A stretch of DNA of 64,000 nucleotides from Apostichopus japonicus (taxonomy: Eukaryota; Echinodermata; Holothuroidea; Aspidochirotida; Stichopodidae), in the NCBI RefSeq assembly GCF_037975245.1, contig NC_092579.1:1789001-1853000 (forward strand). The letters run 5' to 3'. This document shows, piece after piece, positions 45,201 through 57,109 of this stretch. The position numbers were made by a program, and so were the translations under genes. Under the pieces are notes generated by a model. That model saw only the letters and a list, made by a program, of their open reading frames with translations. It searched no databases and was not told the DNA's origin. Each line of letters begins with the position of its first letter. Position 1 is the stretch's first letter.

Positions 45201-47618
45201 ATATTTTGGGTATGCATTTAAAAGATTTTGAACTCTTACAAATTACTAGGTTCAGTGTACAAAAACTGCTAGAAATCTTTTTTTCAATCTTGTATTTCAG
45301 GCATGATTCCTGAAGAGCACAGCAACTACTGAATATTCATTAAGTTAGGACAGCTAGACCTCACCTCTGATCTCACTGGCATCTTAGTCGAATATTTCAT
45401 TCCAGTTAAAACTTGATGATGAAAGAGAGATCTAACATAAATGATAACTCCTGACCAAAACATCACCACCAAAACAATTGCTAGTTTACCTGCAAGAATT
45501 TGATAAGGTTGTGGGAGAGGATTTGCTGAAGATGATATTTGTGAATGAAGTAGCAGACCAGACAGCCAAGGACAAGATCCACCAACAGGATCAACAGCTT
45601 ATTACCAACCCTAATTGAGAAAGATATATAACAGAGTACAATATAGTTAATTACCAACCCTACTAAAGAAAGATATATAACAGAGTATAATATATCTCAT
45701 AGTGAATAGTTAATTACCAACACTAATAAAGAAAGACATACTGTATAACAGAGTATATTATATCTGATCATTAATAGTTAATTACTGTACCAACCCTAAT
45801 AAAGAAAGACAACAGAGTATAATATATCTGATATTGAATAGTTAATTACCAACCCTAATAAAGAAAGATATATAACAGAGTATATTATACCTGAAAATAA
45901 ATAGAAAATAAATAAAACAAAATACAAATAAAACAGACTACAATATATCTGATATTGAATAGTTAATTACCAACCCTAATAGAGAAAGATATATAACAGA
46001 GAACAATATATCTGATATTGAATAGTTAACAAAATGCAAATAAAACAGAGTACAGGCCCTCAGAGCTTAAACGTCAGCCTTGAGTGTCTTTCTTCACTTT
46101 TTATAAAGTTTTTTTTTTCAAATTTGACTGTTGGATATGCCAGGGAATAATTTAGTAATCAAACTTTGTATAGCACTTTGGGATGGCTCTGAATTTTTTT
46201 CCCTCCTTGAAAGTTATTGTTTCTGTGTAGAAAGCAGCTGTACATCTTTACACAGTTTGTATAGCAACTTTACCAATTGATATTGCAATGTGATACTGGC
46301 TATAATATTCCTCTATGCTGCAGAGTTCATCAACGATATAACAGACAAGCTTTCAACAAACTATCAAACGGTTTCAAGCCCCATCTCCCTTAAAATTGTT
46401 ATCTGATTATCTGATTAATGTTCTTATTGTTGACAAGTACCTGAGTTTGTCTACTTCGTTATTTTTGTCTTCATCCTCTCTCTGCATCGTCAAACCTTTG
46501 AGAATGTTGATTTTGGTTGCTAGGTGAGAGGTTAGCATCGGCAAGGACACTAGATGTTGGATCCAATCTGTTGACAACCTGAACAACAGATGAAAAACCA
46601 TATATGCAAAATGAAATTTGATCAAGTTATTTGTTTGGATACCTATATAGGCATACAGTAAAAACTAGTACAAATTTGGGAATGTAGCACAGGTTAATTT
46701 TCAGCACGAAATTTATTTTGATGACGATGAACGCCAGATCACTCTGGGCTAGAGACTAACGTAAAAATTCATTTTGGAATTTAAGTAATCATGAGAGAAG
46801 CGAGACGCCGATGATGTGATATGAAGTAGCAGTAACACAGAATAACATCCCTCAGCCAGTTGGAACATGTTTTCTTATTTTTAAGAGGTGAGGGTGCAAA
46901 AGTTGTGGTGAAAATTTCTTGGGGGGCGGGGGTGGGGCGGGGCACAAAACAATTTGTGATCTTACAACTCCAATCGATTTTACACTGTTTGAAATTTCTT
47001 TCAGTGGAATAATGAAATTACCTACATTTGCTCCACTGCAGAGTATCCAGAGAGAAAGATTTTGAGGGTTGTACAAAGAGGCCACTTCACCAAGAACATC
47101 AACCATGCCAGGGTCAAGTGAACACCCCTCCACTTGACCCCTCTTTGCTCTCTCCTTTCTGATTGTCTCAATAGGTCTGACAAGATGTTAACTTCAGATG
47201 TGTGACCCTCATTGTACATTGTCTGGCTTGTCAACTTATGACCTTTGACATTTTCTTCATCAAAAACAATGAGGATGATATCCTCCCCGAGACCGTTGTG
47301 GATAGTGTTCTGATACCGACATGAAGGCAAACCATTGAAGGTGTGCTGTACAAATATCAACTCAATTTCACTACATTTCCAATCTGAACTGGCCTTCTTG
47401 GCTTCTGTCTGCATATAAAGGTTTTCCCAATAAATATATGGAATTAAATCTTGATCTGTCTCGGCCGATGATTCCTCGATGGCAAGGATGAAGGCAAGGT
47501 TTTTGTCTGGCATCCATCTTCCAAAGCAGTGGCCACTATTAGCATTGAGTAAATCTCTGGATATGAACACCTTGAGTGGTACAGACCCAGGTGCATTTGA
47601 TCCTCTACCGTTCTTCAT
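42237..47618 (-). CDS. PIGQ: GPI N-acetylglucosaminyltransferase subunit Q, PIGQ-like, eight exons
   Basis: The product would stabilise the ER-membrane GPI-GnT complex, which adds GlcNAc to phosphatidylinositol. Exons in transcript order are 47618-47026, 46578-46441, 45610-45490, 44766-44661, 44163-44010, 43691-43499, 43002-42832 and 42404-42237. All have GT/AG borders and matching phases and join to 1644 nt (547 aa). Diagnostic text is [11 protein letters not shown] (290-300), [20 protein letters not shown] (340-359) with [26 protein letters not shown] (386-402) and [11 protein letters not shown] (517-527). Hydrophobic segments lie at about 168-185, 248-266, 305-370, 412-435 and 437-455. ATG 47618 is the first after an in-frame stop. 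Introns 2, 4 and 6 carry tandem repeats, two of them copying 3' splice sites. Confidence 0.95.
43187..43430. repeat. 75-bp tandem repeat in PIGQ intron 6
   Basis: Three units and part of a fourth begin GGCCCAAGGAGGTGT at 43187, 43262, 43336 and 43412. Each carries AAACAATATGTGATGA and GGAAGACCTGAGRGGTGSYA. The array lies between exons 6 and 7 and contains no exon sequence. Confidence 0.9.
44045..44430. repeat. PIGQ: 182-bp tandem duplication of the PIGQ exon 5 acceptor and most of the exon
   Basis: TGTAAGCAGGGACAGTATGT occurs at 44045, 44227 and 44409, exactly 182 bases apart: two full units and a 22-base stub. Each full unit has the acceptor (TCTTTCTGCAG on the minus strand) and exon 5 from its first base to SDILSLLT. 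The copy nearer the gene body ends normally in [11 protein letters not shown] and a donor. The other copy continues into LHCKTVIT and a stop, with no good donor. Confidence 0.92.
45602..46055. repeat. PIGQ: About 65-bp array repeating the PIGQ exon 3 splice acceptor
   Basis: TTACCAACCCTAAT and close variants occur at 45602, 45651, 45714, 45782, 45846 and 45967, each followed by AAAGAAAGATATATAACAGA. On the minus strand every unit reads TTTCTTTATTAG|GGTTGGTAAT, which is the exon 3 acceptor with its first ten exon bases. The true exon begins in the copy at 45610; the others lie upstream in the transcript, in intron 2. Confidence 0.9.
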
Positions 47619-48497
47619 TTCATCACTGGATCAAAACCAGTCAACCTTTATAACAAAACAACAAAACATATATATATATCATAAGATTGAAAGAATCAAC
47701 AAAGTACTTTACATAGCATTCAACTTCAAAACATAACAGGTCAGCGAGGCACTAAAGCAGGACTATGCTGTTATGCTGTTAATTTGTTTGTGGTATGATG
47801 TTCATTCACCCCTTGAGCCACTGCATGATCTTTGCAGATTTAAAGTGGCAGCATTCGTTTACTGGAAGGTGCCCTGTCAGGGTTTGAATAATTCAAGCAC
47901 ACCTAAGTATAACAAATACAGGATCCCCACAAGGGCGCATGGAATACTTTCCAGAGAACTGTATACATTCCCTCTTTTCTGATCCATGTTTTTTTTGGTA
48001 CCTTTAGGCTTGAAGTCACAACCAGACTATAAGCAATACCACCAAGTGCTAAAGCTTTCAAAGGGATTTGCCCTCTGGACCCTCACTAAGACTTTGCAAT
48101 ACCCTGCTGAGATATTGAATTTCTCAATGTCATACTGTAGATGAACTTTAGTGAAAAGAAGCTCGAGCAGCACTGAAGTTGGTTTCAAACTCGCTGTACA
48201 CCCCGTTGAAAAATGTTGAATGTGTATTCCTGATGCCATTCCTAACAAATATGGTAACTAAAGTAGTCTCTGCCATGACGGAAAGCACTTTTTTTCTATG
48301 ATGAAAACCTATGCTTTACTATGGCAGACACTACTTGTAAAACTGGCAGCCGGACTAGCCGTGGCTGACAAATTCTCCTTAAGCAGTGCCGGAAAGCTCC
48401 TCACTTGTGCTGATAAACCAAACGATATGTTTCCTTTTTCTTTACTTATAATTCTGAGGCAGCCTTGACCTAATGAGAGAGCAGTATGTGAATATGT
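47619..48497. other. Region upstream of PIGQ, no gene seen
   Basis: No coding exon is recognisable. It should contain the PIGQ 5' leader, and possibly an upstream non-coding exon, but no promoter motif stands out. Confidence 0.45.
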
Positions 48498-48511
48498 TAT
48501 ACTAGTACTAG

Positions 48512-48996
48512 CATGGTCACTTCAAAGTTCGGACACCTAAGCCTTAAATCACCCCAAAACTAAATCTTCTGGTATAAATCACATGAAAATATACTTGATA
48601 TGGTGGGAGAAATTTGTTTTAGTACGATACACGGCCAAACTTTCTTTCCTGCAAACTGTTTTTACGTTGTTTTCCAAGAAGATTCTTCGTGATTGTGGAA
48701 CTGGTATTTCTTTGCTAGAGTATTGCGAAGTTCGGACACGCAACCCAGTGTGGCGCTGGTGATAAAATTGGCGGCGCAGTTGCTCTTTCAGTAATTATAA
48801 CAGACTTCATAGATCTTCGTCATTTTATTGACAAATATGTAAGTAATTTCTTGCACATGGGTCATTTTGGAGAGAAAATAACTGTAGCTTCGTACTTTTT
48901 GGTGAAATTTGGCTCTTCCTGTAGGTTTTCATGGTGAAATCGTGTATTTCTTAGGGTGTCCGAACTTCGCAGTATGCCGAACTTCGCAATACTGAC
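48512..48996. mobile_element. Non-autonomous element with GAAGTTCGGACACC ends
   Basis: Ends are inverted repeats: TCAAAGTTCGGACACCTAAG at the left and CTTAGGGTGTCCGAACTTCG at the right. A direct repeat TATACTAGTACTAG flanks both sides (48498-48511 and 48997-49010). A third, internal copy of the end (GTATTGCGAAGTTCGGACAC) lies at 48721-48740, so 48717-48996 may be a shorter element in its own right. There is no transposase. The superfamily is unclear; 14 bases of flanking repeat is long for a cut-and-paste element. Confidence 0.75.
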
Positions 48997-49374
48997 TATA
49001 CTAGTACTAGGCCTACTAGCTTTGGCCTATATCCTGCTTCCAACTCCTAGTCCCTACATGGTGGGGTAGCTTGAAGAAGTCTATTCTGGAGACTGGAATT
49101 TGTTCTTGTAAAGTTGTAGCCAAATACTATTTCTATTTTAACCTAGTAGGAAGTACTACTACAACTACTATCCTTAGGATTTGGCGATGAAAGGTTCGTG
49201 AAGGGTCCTTCACCATGGAATCAGTGAAATGTTGGAAGAGGAATGAGCCTAGGACTCACCGTAGGCCTAGGCTATTATTAAATGTATGTGCAACTACATG
49301 GCCTAACATACATGGTTACCGTTAGGCCAATTAAGTCGGGCTTAGCCTGTTGTAGCATGTTGTTGTACTGCTTA

Positions 49375-50074
49375 CCAGTCAAAACGTCCCTTTACCAAAA
49401 CGTCCCCGTACCAAAACGTCCCCGCTTTTGGTCAAAACGTCCCCGTTGGTCAAAACGTCCCCGTTGGTCAAAACGTCCCCGTAAGTCAAAACGTCCCCGT
49501 CTATCACATTCATTCACAGTTGTGAATATATATTAATTTTAAGTTATAATTGGGCTAAGTTATCGGCATGCAAGTTGCATTACAGGCGCTAAATAAATAA
49601 CGAAGGACTATATCGTTTAATTATATTTGGTATGAACAAGGTATATGCTATATGTTTTTCAGTGAATTAACGAATTAAGGAAAACAAAAAATATTATACA
49701 AGAGGAATTAAAAAAGAATTTGGATGCGTTTACTGTACAATATATATAGCCTAATTTTTTAAAATGAGTGAAATCACTTTATTTTTACGTTTATTTTTAC
49801 GAAGTAAAATTATGTCACGGGTACGTGCCCCTGTTGATATTTGACATTTTGAAGTAAAAAATATATCTGTGTTTTCAACCTAAACTATACTTATCCTTAC
49901 TCTAATACTCTTTGATTTGAACTAAAAACATCCACACTTGCATTCCAACTGATTATAAGCGGGGACGTTTCGACTCACGGGGACGTTTTGACTGCGGGGA
50001 CGATTTGGTAAAAAGCGGGGACGTTTTGGTCTTAAAAAAGCGGGGACGTTTTGGTAAAGGGACGTTTTGACTGG
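49375..50074. mobile_element. 700-bp MITE with AAAACGTCCCC-repeat termini
   Basis: The left end reads CCAGTCAAAACGTCCC, then TTTACCAAAACGTCCCCG; the right end is its exact reverse complement over about 34 bases. Inside each end the motif AAAACGTCCCC recurs (about seven times left, six right) in opposite orientation. The 440-bp middle is AT-rich and non-coding. No clear target duplication is seen beyond a possible TA. Confidence 0.85.
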
Positions 50075-50600
50075 ATACCGTTGTACTTATAGCCTTAACA
50101 TTAACTTAGGCCTTGGCTAACTCCTATTCCTAACGTTAAGTTAGTTAAACTACGGGCTACGGTACAGTACATGTTTCGTTCGATAAAATTAGGAGAATTT
50201 GGGCCTATGTGTCTTGAGTGCAAAATAACATGACATAGTCAAGTTCCTCACGGGAATGTTGAGGCAGGCTGGAATCGTCTAACGCAGTTGTTGACTCGTT
50301 GGCCCACTTTCTCCGTAGATTCGAAACTCCGTGTAAGTCATGTAGTATAGTATGCGCGCGTTAGGCTACACGCGTTACGTCTATCTCGTGCTGGTAATGT
50401 ACACAAAAATTGATACAGAAATTTCTGTGGTACTGTACTATACTGTGAACATGTTGTATTCCCCGGGTTGGATTTTCGTCCAACTAGTGTAATAATATGA
50501 TGGCGCTAGATCAAAATACATTTGATGAGTGACCTGGGTTTGTAAGTAAGATTTTACTATGCCAATTTCTAACAATATATTTGCTTTCACTTCAGCAAAA

Positions 50601-50846
50601 ATGGCGACGAACTGTGAAGACACGAAGGGCGAAAAGTTATCCCAGGCTACTATGGAAACTGAAGAAATAGGTCATAATGAAATTCAAAATGGTTACGGTT
50701 CTGAATGTCACTTAAGTTCCTCAAGGTGGGTTCGTCTCAACGTCGGAGGAACAACCTTTTTAACAACGAGTACAACGCTCTGTCGGGATCCCAAATCATT
50801 TCTGTGCAGGCTGTGCCAAGACGACCCTGATCTTAGCTCTGAAAAG
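50601..50846 (+). CDS. KCTD5: KCTD5/KCTD2/KCTD17-like BTB protein, first coding exon (partial)
   Basis: Members of this family form pentamers through their BTB domain and act as substrate adaptors of cullin-3 ubiquitin ligases. The exon codes 82 residues: an acidic, low-complexity N-terminus, then the BTB start [20 protein letters not shown] (41-60) and [20 protein letters not shown] (61-80). It ends in phase 0 at AAG|GTAACT. ATG 50601 (AAAATGGCG) is preferred over 50559, because an acceptor-like TTTCACTTCAG ends at 50595, implying an upstream non-coding exon. The next exon should continue with the conserved DRDPTYF block; I did not find it before 64000. The paralogue (KCTD2, 5 or 17) cannot be decided from this exon. 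Confidence 0.85.
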
Positions 50847-53800
50847 GTAACTAGCCTAGCTCAAGTTGGTACATACTGTTGTATTCATAGCATAAGTTAG
50901 GCTAATATTGACTGAAATAATGTTAGGCCCAGACCTTTGACCAGAGGAAAATTGTTTTGTTGAAGGTGATCATATCTTAGTCCTAAATGTTGTTTAATTG
51001 CAGAATATTCCGCAACTCTTGAATCCCACAGATTATGAAATCCCTATTCTATAAACAATGTATTGTCGTTCTCGAAAAGCCAGTTGTGTGAGTTGAAGGG
51101 TATTCTGCAATTGGTCCAAGTTAGGCCTAGCCTACAGGCAACATTAGAAGGATGAGTAAAGCAAGACCACGAAAACTCAAACGTCAATTTCTTATTTTTG
51201 TCAAAATCTTAGCGAATCTCGAAGAAATATTTACAATGTTACTCACAAACAAAGTAGATGATTCCCATAACATTTCCTGAAATTTCGATCATAATCCATC
51301 CACTGGAAAACAAAAACACATCTTGATTAAAGTTGGACTTTTCAAGATACAAGGTTGCAAAGCTGCAGACTAGAAGTCGAACATCTAAACCAATATACCA
51401 AATCATCAATGTCACATTAAATTTACAAACACTTGTCATTGATACAGTATTTATTAGACAAAATGACTGAAAATGGGTGAAGTTAGGTGATTCAGTCAGA
51501 CAATAGTGTTTCCAATAAGGTAGGCAGTTTATCGAGATAGAATACCATGTTTTTTTAGTTGGGCCACGTTTTGTTTCTTTCGATCAAATACACTGGAATA
51601 CAACTAGAGAAATTACAAATTCTGTACTTTGTGATTTCATCGTCAGAAATTAAATATAAAAAGTTTCAGTTCCAAGGGTTGAAATACTTTTGTAGCTAAG
51701 AAAAAGCTTAAATTGATGTACCTCAAGGCAATTAAAAGTTATTCAACCCTAGTCATTCTTAGTGCTTACCTATAGACAAGAACATTCTAAATCTGATTAA
51801 TACGGAGGCATCCAGATGACTTTCAGTCAAATGTTGTCATTTCTGGCTAAGCACGGATATTTTCAATTGGCATTGAACATCAAGGCTTTTTGGCAATGTC
51901 ATAGTTTGGTTTGCTATATACCTATTCAGCTACTGTAGGCTATCCTACTACTAGTTACTATATTGTACTGTGTAGGCCACCATAGTGTAGGAACTATGTT
52001 AGGATGGTAGGCTCTATTGGTATAATATTTATATATTCTAACTTGATGATGCTAAGAGCACAGTTGTTCTCTTAGATTCCCATGTTGGTATTCAAAGTGG
52101 GGGTCGCGACCTTTTGTTTGGAGGGATTCCAAACAATTCAGAAGAACGGAGAAATTGCCGATATTTGTGGGAAAAAATGGAATAATCTTGAACATAAAAT
52201 TACATAAGAAACTGCAAAATATTATCATTACCATTAGCCTTTTGCACTAAAACACCCTTAATCATATAGTAATTTCTCATAGGGGAGGAGGATGGTGCTA
52301 CCTTGTAGAAACCTTCCACAAATCACACCAACAGCCACTGGAGTTTCACCAAGATGATCAAATGTGCAAATTGGAGTCTCCAAGCAAACAAGTTTGAAAA
52401 CCAGGGCTTTTGAAGACCACAGTTATGATGGTTGCTCTGATGTTGCTGTTAGGTGTGGTTCTAATCCTCAACTTAATGATTTCAACCATGGTTTGATCAA
52501 CGTTTACCAGATTGTGACACATTACACTGGAGTCAAAAATGTTGAGCCAAGAAAAAATGTCCATATCTTTGCACATGCATTTAAGTTGACAAATTATAAA
52601 TTTGGTAAATTAATTAAATTTTTCATGAAATTGCTGCCAAAAAGAGAGTGATGTTCCCTTCTGCTGTGTCAAACTTAAATGTTATAATTAAGGCTGTGAG
52701 GTAACATAATTATTACATTGGAAAAACAAACCTGTAAATAAACATCATGGCTAGTACAGTGTCTATAGAAATTCACTAGAACCCAGAACTGTATGTGTAT
52801 GCAAATTTTGCAGATACTCACTGGCTAGACCATAGAAAGAACATGTTACAGCTCAGTGCCATTCAAAAGTATTCTTAGATTCAAACTCAACAAATTTTTC
52901 CTACATTTGTACCAGGCTGTTTAGAACTTGAAGATACTGTATAGATTAAACTTCTACCAGTCGCTAGCTAGGCCTAACTAAGCACACATTATGAAGCAGC
53001 AAAGCGATTCCTGCAATTAGCCTTTAAAAGTATTTTGATTGGAGACTTCGAAAAGTCTATCTGTGAGTCAGTATAATAAAAAAAAAAAAATTGGTATTTA
53101 ATTCCCAAAACTATGGTTGTTGACTTTCATATATAAAGTCCTGATATTTGGCACTCCTAGCAGTGGGAGGGGGGGGAGGGGGGACTTCTTCCTTTGGAAT
53201 ACAAGTGCCTGGTGTAGGCCGTCATGATCTCGGCATAACTTTGTGAATGTTACAATCTAGTATAAAGTGACTTTGTTGTATATATGTAGAGTTATGTAAA
53301 CACAAGCCAAGAAAGAACATACGTTACAGACATAAATTTGGACCTCAATGCTGGTAGACCTCCAATCAGGCATTGTGGAGGTACAGTGGCACAATCAGCA
53401 TACATGGTTTGTGTATCTATGTATTGATTTTACAACCAAAAGGTGCTGGATTTGTATGTTTGTGTGACCGGTTCTTAATATGTACAGTTAGAAGGAAAAG
53501 AACAAAGCTACAGTAACATTGTTTCAATAAAAAAAGCTGACATCATTTACTCAGCTTTGAAGAAATGTTGCATTTTTAGGTTATTGATGAAATTGATAAA
53601 AATCTTCAACTAAAAACAATATGATTCATATTAATTTACATAAATTTGATCCATTGGCTTCTGACATACTGTATCTGTATACCAGCTACTGTACATATAC
53701 AATGCATATCATCCTGTTCCCATATTCAGTAATGTGGTATATAGATAGAAATAGCACCAAGGTTTTTGTGACTTGTAACAGAAAATAAATATTATTGATT

Positions 53801-55540
53801 TATAGGTTTGTGTATGTCCCAGTAATATACATGTATACAGCTGTAGACTGCAGTATATATTGCACTGTAATAGTGGTCTTGAAATGATTTTGAGCTCAGA
53901 TATCTTCTTTTTTGTTATTCCCTTGCAATTAGCATGACGGCATCTCTATCACAATCAGTGATTGTTGGATACAGTAAGTCATGTGATCATATGGAATACA
54001 TGTCATTAATCTATCCCTTTAATATTTAACTTCCCTTCTAAAGAGCAACCCTGGAGATGTTTCCCAGAACTCTCTAGGCTTTTATTTCAGTCAGTTTGAG
54101 AGATCCAGTTTCCCCACACCTATATATATATAAATAACCAGTTAAGAAATTGTTTAAGCATGTTTGATTTACTATGTATGTACACGTTACTATCTTGACA
54201 GAAATTACAGAATCAGGTGTTCTTTTCTAGATAGTACACTTGTACTGTAGGCGAAGTTTACAGTACTTGGAATATTAGACAGAACTTTGTTAATTACAAA
54301 TAGTCATTATACTTAAGAGATGTTCTGATTCGAGCAGCAAGACATTTTTGGAAAAGACCTTGACAATTTTGCAAAAAGCAACTCAAATGAGACTCTTTAT
54401 GAAATATTAAAGTATGTAAGTACTGTGAATTTCCCCTTTCACTCTTTGGAACAACTCTGTAATTATTAGTGTGCACAGGAGGATAACGTCTAGGGTCTGC
54501 TTAAATCCTGCCAATGATTGTTAACCATGTAAAATTACATCCCATAAAAGATAAAAGTCTCTTTCAAGGTTGTTAAATTTGTGTCTAGGCCTTGGAAAGA
54601 TCTGATATATTTCTCCAATCAGGTCTCAAAATCATTACTTATTAAGTAAAGGCAATCTATACACAATTATCTTTACACAATTTTTCATATATTTGAACTT
54701 GAGTACTTTCCTCTTAAGAGAAAGAGGGAGTGAAAGTTGAAAATGTTCTACTCTTGAATTTGAAGAGTTCTAGATGTTAGAGCCTTCTTTTCCTCTAAGT
54801 GTTAACTCCTCTGAAATCCACTTACAGGACAAGATGTGTATTTTGTACCCTCTACTGTGCCCGACGCTATGGAAAGACCATCACACCATTTATTTCCTTT
54901 AATTTCATAATAAAAATAAAACGCTGGCTGAATGTAAACATTCCAAAACAGGATGTTGATTGTCACTATTTATATAGTGACCAAAGTGGCTATATAGTAA
55001 CATGCTAGAAATTACAGTACCTGGGCTAAATAATTTCTAGAAGATGACATAGGCTGTTGTGTAGTACTGTATTTAGCTGCTTCTTACAATGAAATTAAGG
55101 TCTTACTGGAAGAGATAACTTTAGAGTTGAACTGTGTGCTGTCACCTGACAGGAAATCACACTCATTAGATATCCTTGTAGAGGTTTCCAACCGCTGTAG
55201 TGCTATCAGGACACTATTGTACAGATACAGTACAGCGGTATGTACACAGTACTAAGGTCATCAAATGTGACCTGCTAATTTCAGAAGGTCTTACAGGTTG
55301 ACCTAGCAGTGATTGCCACAGAGGTATAGTTGTCTGCTTTATGATAACAATGTTTTAAAAGCAGAATAGTGAACATGGAGGAAAGAATGACAGGAACTAG
55401 GTCAACTTTAGTAATTAACTTAAAGGACACTTGTGATACACCATTAAGTACTGTACATGATATTATAACAAGCAGAGCTACAGACTTTAGCATGCAAATC
55501 TCATTGTACAAATTCAGGTCTGTCAAGATTGTACTGTACA
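50847..55540. other. Long intron or intergenic stretch with no exon recognised
   Basis: Probably intron 1 of the KCTD5-like gene. It holds A and G runs (53078, 53168), hAT-like text AAGTGGGGGTCGCGACC near 52098, and many TACTGTA/TACAGTA words. Frames such as 52364-52651 show no family signature. Confidence 0.45.
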
Positions 55541-55544
55541 TGTT

Positions 55545-55850
55545 ACAGGTACAGCCTGTACTGTATGTACTCAGCCGTACTGCATACTATGATTTGCTCA
55601 GTAATGTGTTACAGTACAGCTTGATATTACAGCTATTCAGTGTACAGATTTACAGTATCATGATAGTACATACACACATACAGCCTGTACTATACACACT
55701 CTACCATACTGTATTAACTATGAGCTCCACAGTAATGTGTTACAGTACAGCTTGATATTGCAGCTATTCAGCATACTATACAGGTACAGTATGAGAATTG
55801 TACATGACACTTACATCCTGTACTCTACGCACAATAAAACAGGTACATTA
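55545..55850. repeat. About 131-bp imperfect tandem repeat rich in TACAGTAC
   Basis: ACAGCCTGTACT starts units at 55551 and 55680, with a partial third at 55813. GTAATGTGTTACAGTACAGC recurs at 55601 and 55732. The 128-codon frame across it (55369-55755) is a by-product. Confidence 0.8.
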
Positions 55851-56936
55851 CTGTACACATAGAGTTCATTGACTTATAAGAGAACGGCAGGAGAGTCAAT
55901 GGTGTGGGTCAACCTGTTAAGTTCACAGAAAGAGAGATTTTTCTCCAAGTTCATTTTTGAGCAGTAGTGTATGTGGCAGGAACACTTAGGTAAAAGGCAG
56001 TTTCAACAATCCTCATCCTAACATCTAGACAATTTTTTTTTTTCCTTCTCCTCAAGAGGTCAAAATCTCAGTTCATTATACTGACATCATAGATATGTCC
56101 ACTTGAGTACTTGGACCAGCCTTCCCAACATATAATTTTTTAAATATTTTTTTGATCATCTGTTGGTGAAGGAGAACTCTTACAGTAAAACACACTGATA
56201 TCCTGACGTTTGGTAAAACTCTAGTTCTTGATGGAATTACAATAAAGCTTGTCAGTTGTCTGTGTATTCAATGGCCTATGCCGTTGTTCAGATGCTCTGC
56301 AAACAGCGAAACTAAAACTCCCAACATAAGTAATTAGAAGGCGAATAAAGGATACCTGAAAAGTGAAAGTAAAACAACACACAAAATAAATTTACTGACA
56401 GTACTAAATGTAACAAATTATATACTTAAGACTTTTGATTGAAAAATGGTTGAACCTTTACTTTTATCAAACTTTACTTCTCAGGTTGGGTTTAGGGAAG
56501 GTCACTTGCCAGAAGTGATAGTATATATGTTGTTCTACTGTAGGCGTGTAACAAGATCTTAATACTAAAGCATTTGAGACAATTATCATGGTATTGTTTG
56601 GAGTTAAGAAAAAGAACTTTGTGATCAGGTAAATTAGTTAATACTTTGTTAAAGAGCTGTGTATGAAGCAAATTAAAGATTGGTTTGTAATTGTACATTA
56701 AAAATTAAATGCTGCATGTAAGTCAAACAAAATTGCAAAATTTTAACACAAGTTTCTCATTCTGTCTTCAAAGTTTGATTTCAAATGTATCTGCAGTACG
56801 TACAGGTGTAGACATACTGTAAAAAACATCCAGTACAAAATACTGTAGGCCTACCCTTTGACAAGAACTTGTCATTGAAACCACAAATCAATTATTTTAC
56901 CATTTAACACCCTATTCAAGTTGCTTAGGATATCAA

Positions 56937-57100
56937 GTTACAGGGGGTGGGATATTCTTCCATGTTACAGGGGGTGGGGATTGGGATATTCTACCACGTT
57001 ACAGGGGGTGGGGATTGGGATATTCTACCATGTTACAGGGGGTGGGGATTGGGATATTCTACCACACTACATGGGGTGGGGATTGGGGTATTCTACCAAG
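56937..57100 (+). repeat. 34-bp G-rich minisatellite
   Basis: Five units start at 56937, 56964, 56998, 57032 and 57066 with GTTACAGGGGGTGGGGATTG followed by GGATATTCTACCAY. The first unit has a 7-base deletion. The runs of four or five G could form quadruplexes. Confidence 0.95.
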
Positions 57101-57109
57101 TGATACTGT

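Noticed and set aside
52081-52230. hAT element near AAGTGGGGGTCGCGACC
   Set aside because: Only a short resemblance; no terminal repeats or target duplication found.
55369-55755. 128-codon frame
   Set aside because: Runs through the 131-bp TACAGTAC repeat and has no protein signature.
56921-57103. 60-codon frame with repeated GWGLGYST peptide
   Set aside because: By-product of the 34-bp G-rich minisatellite.
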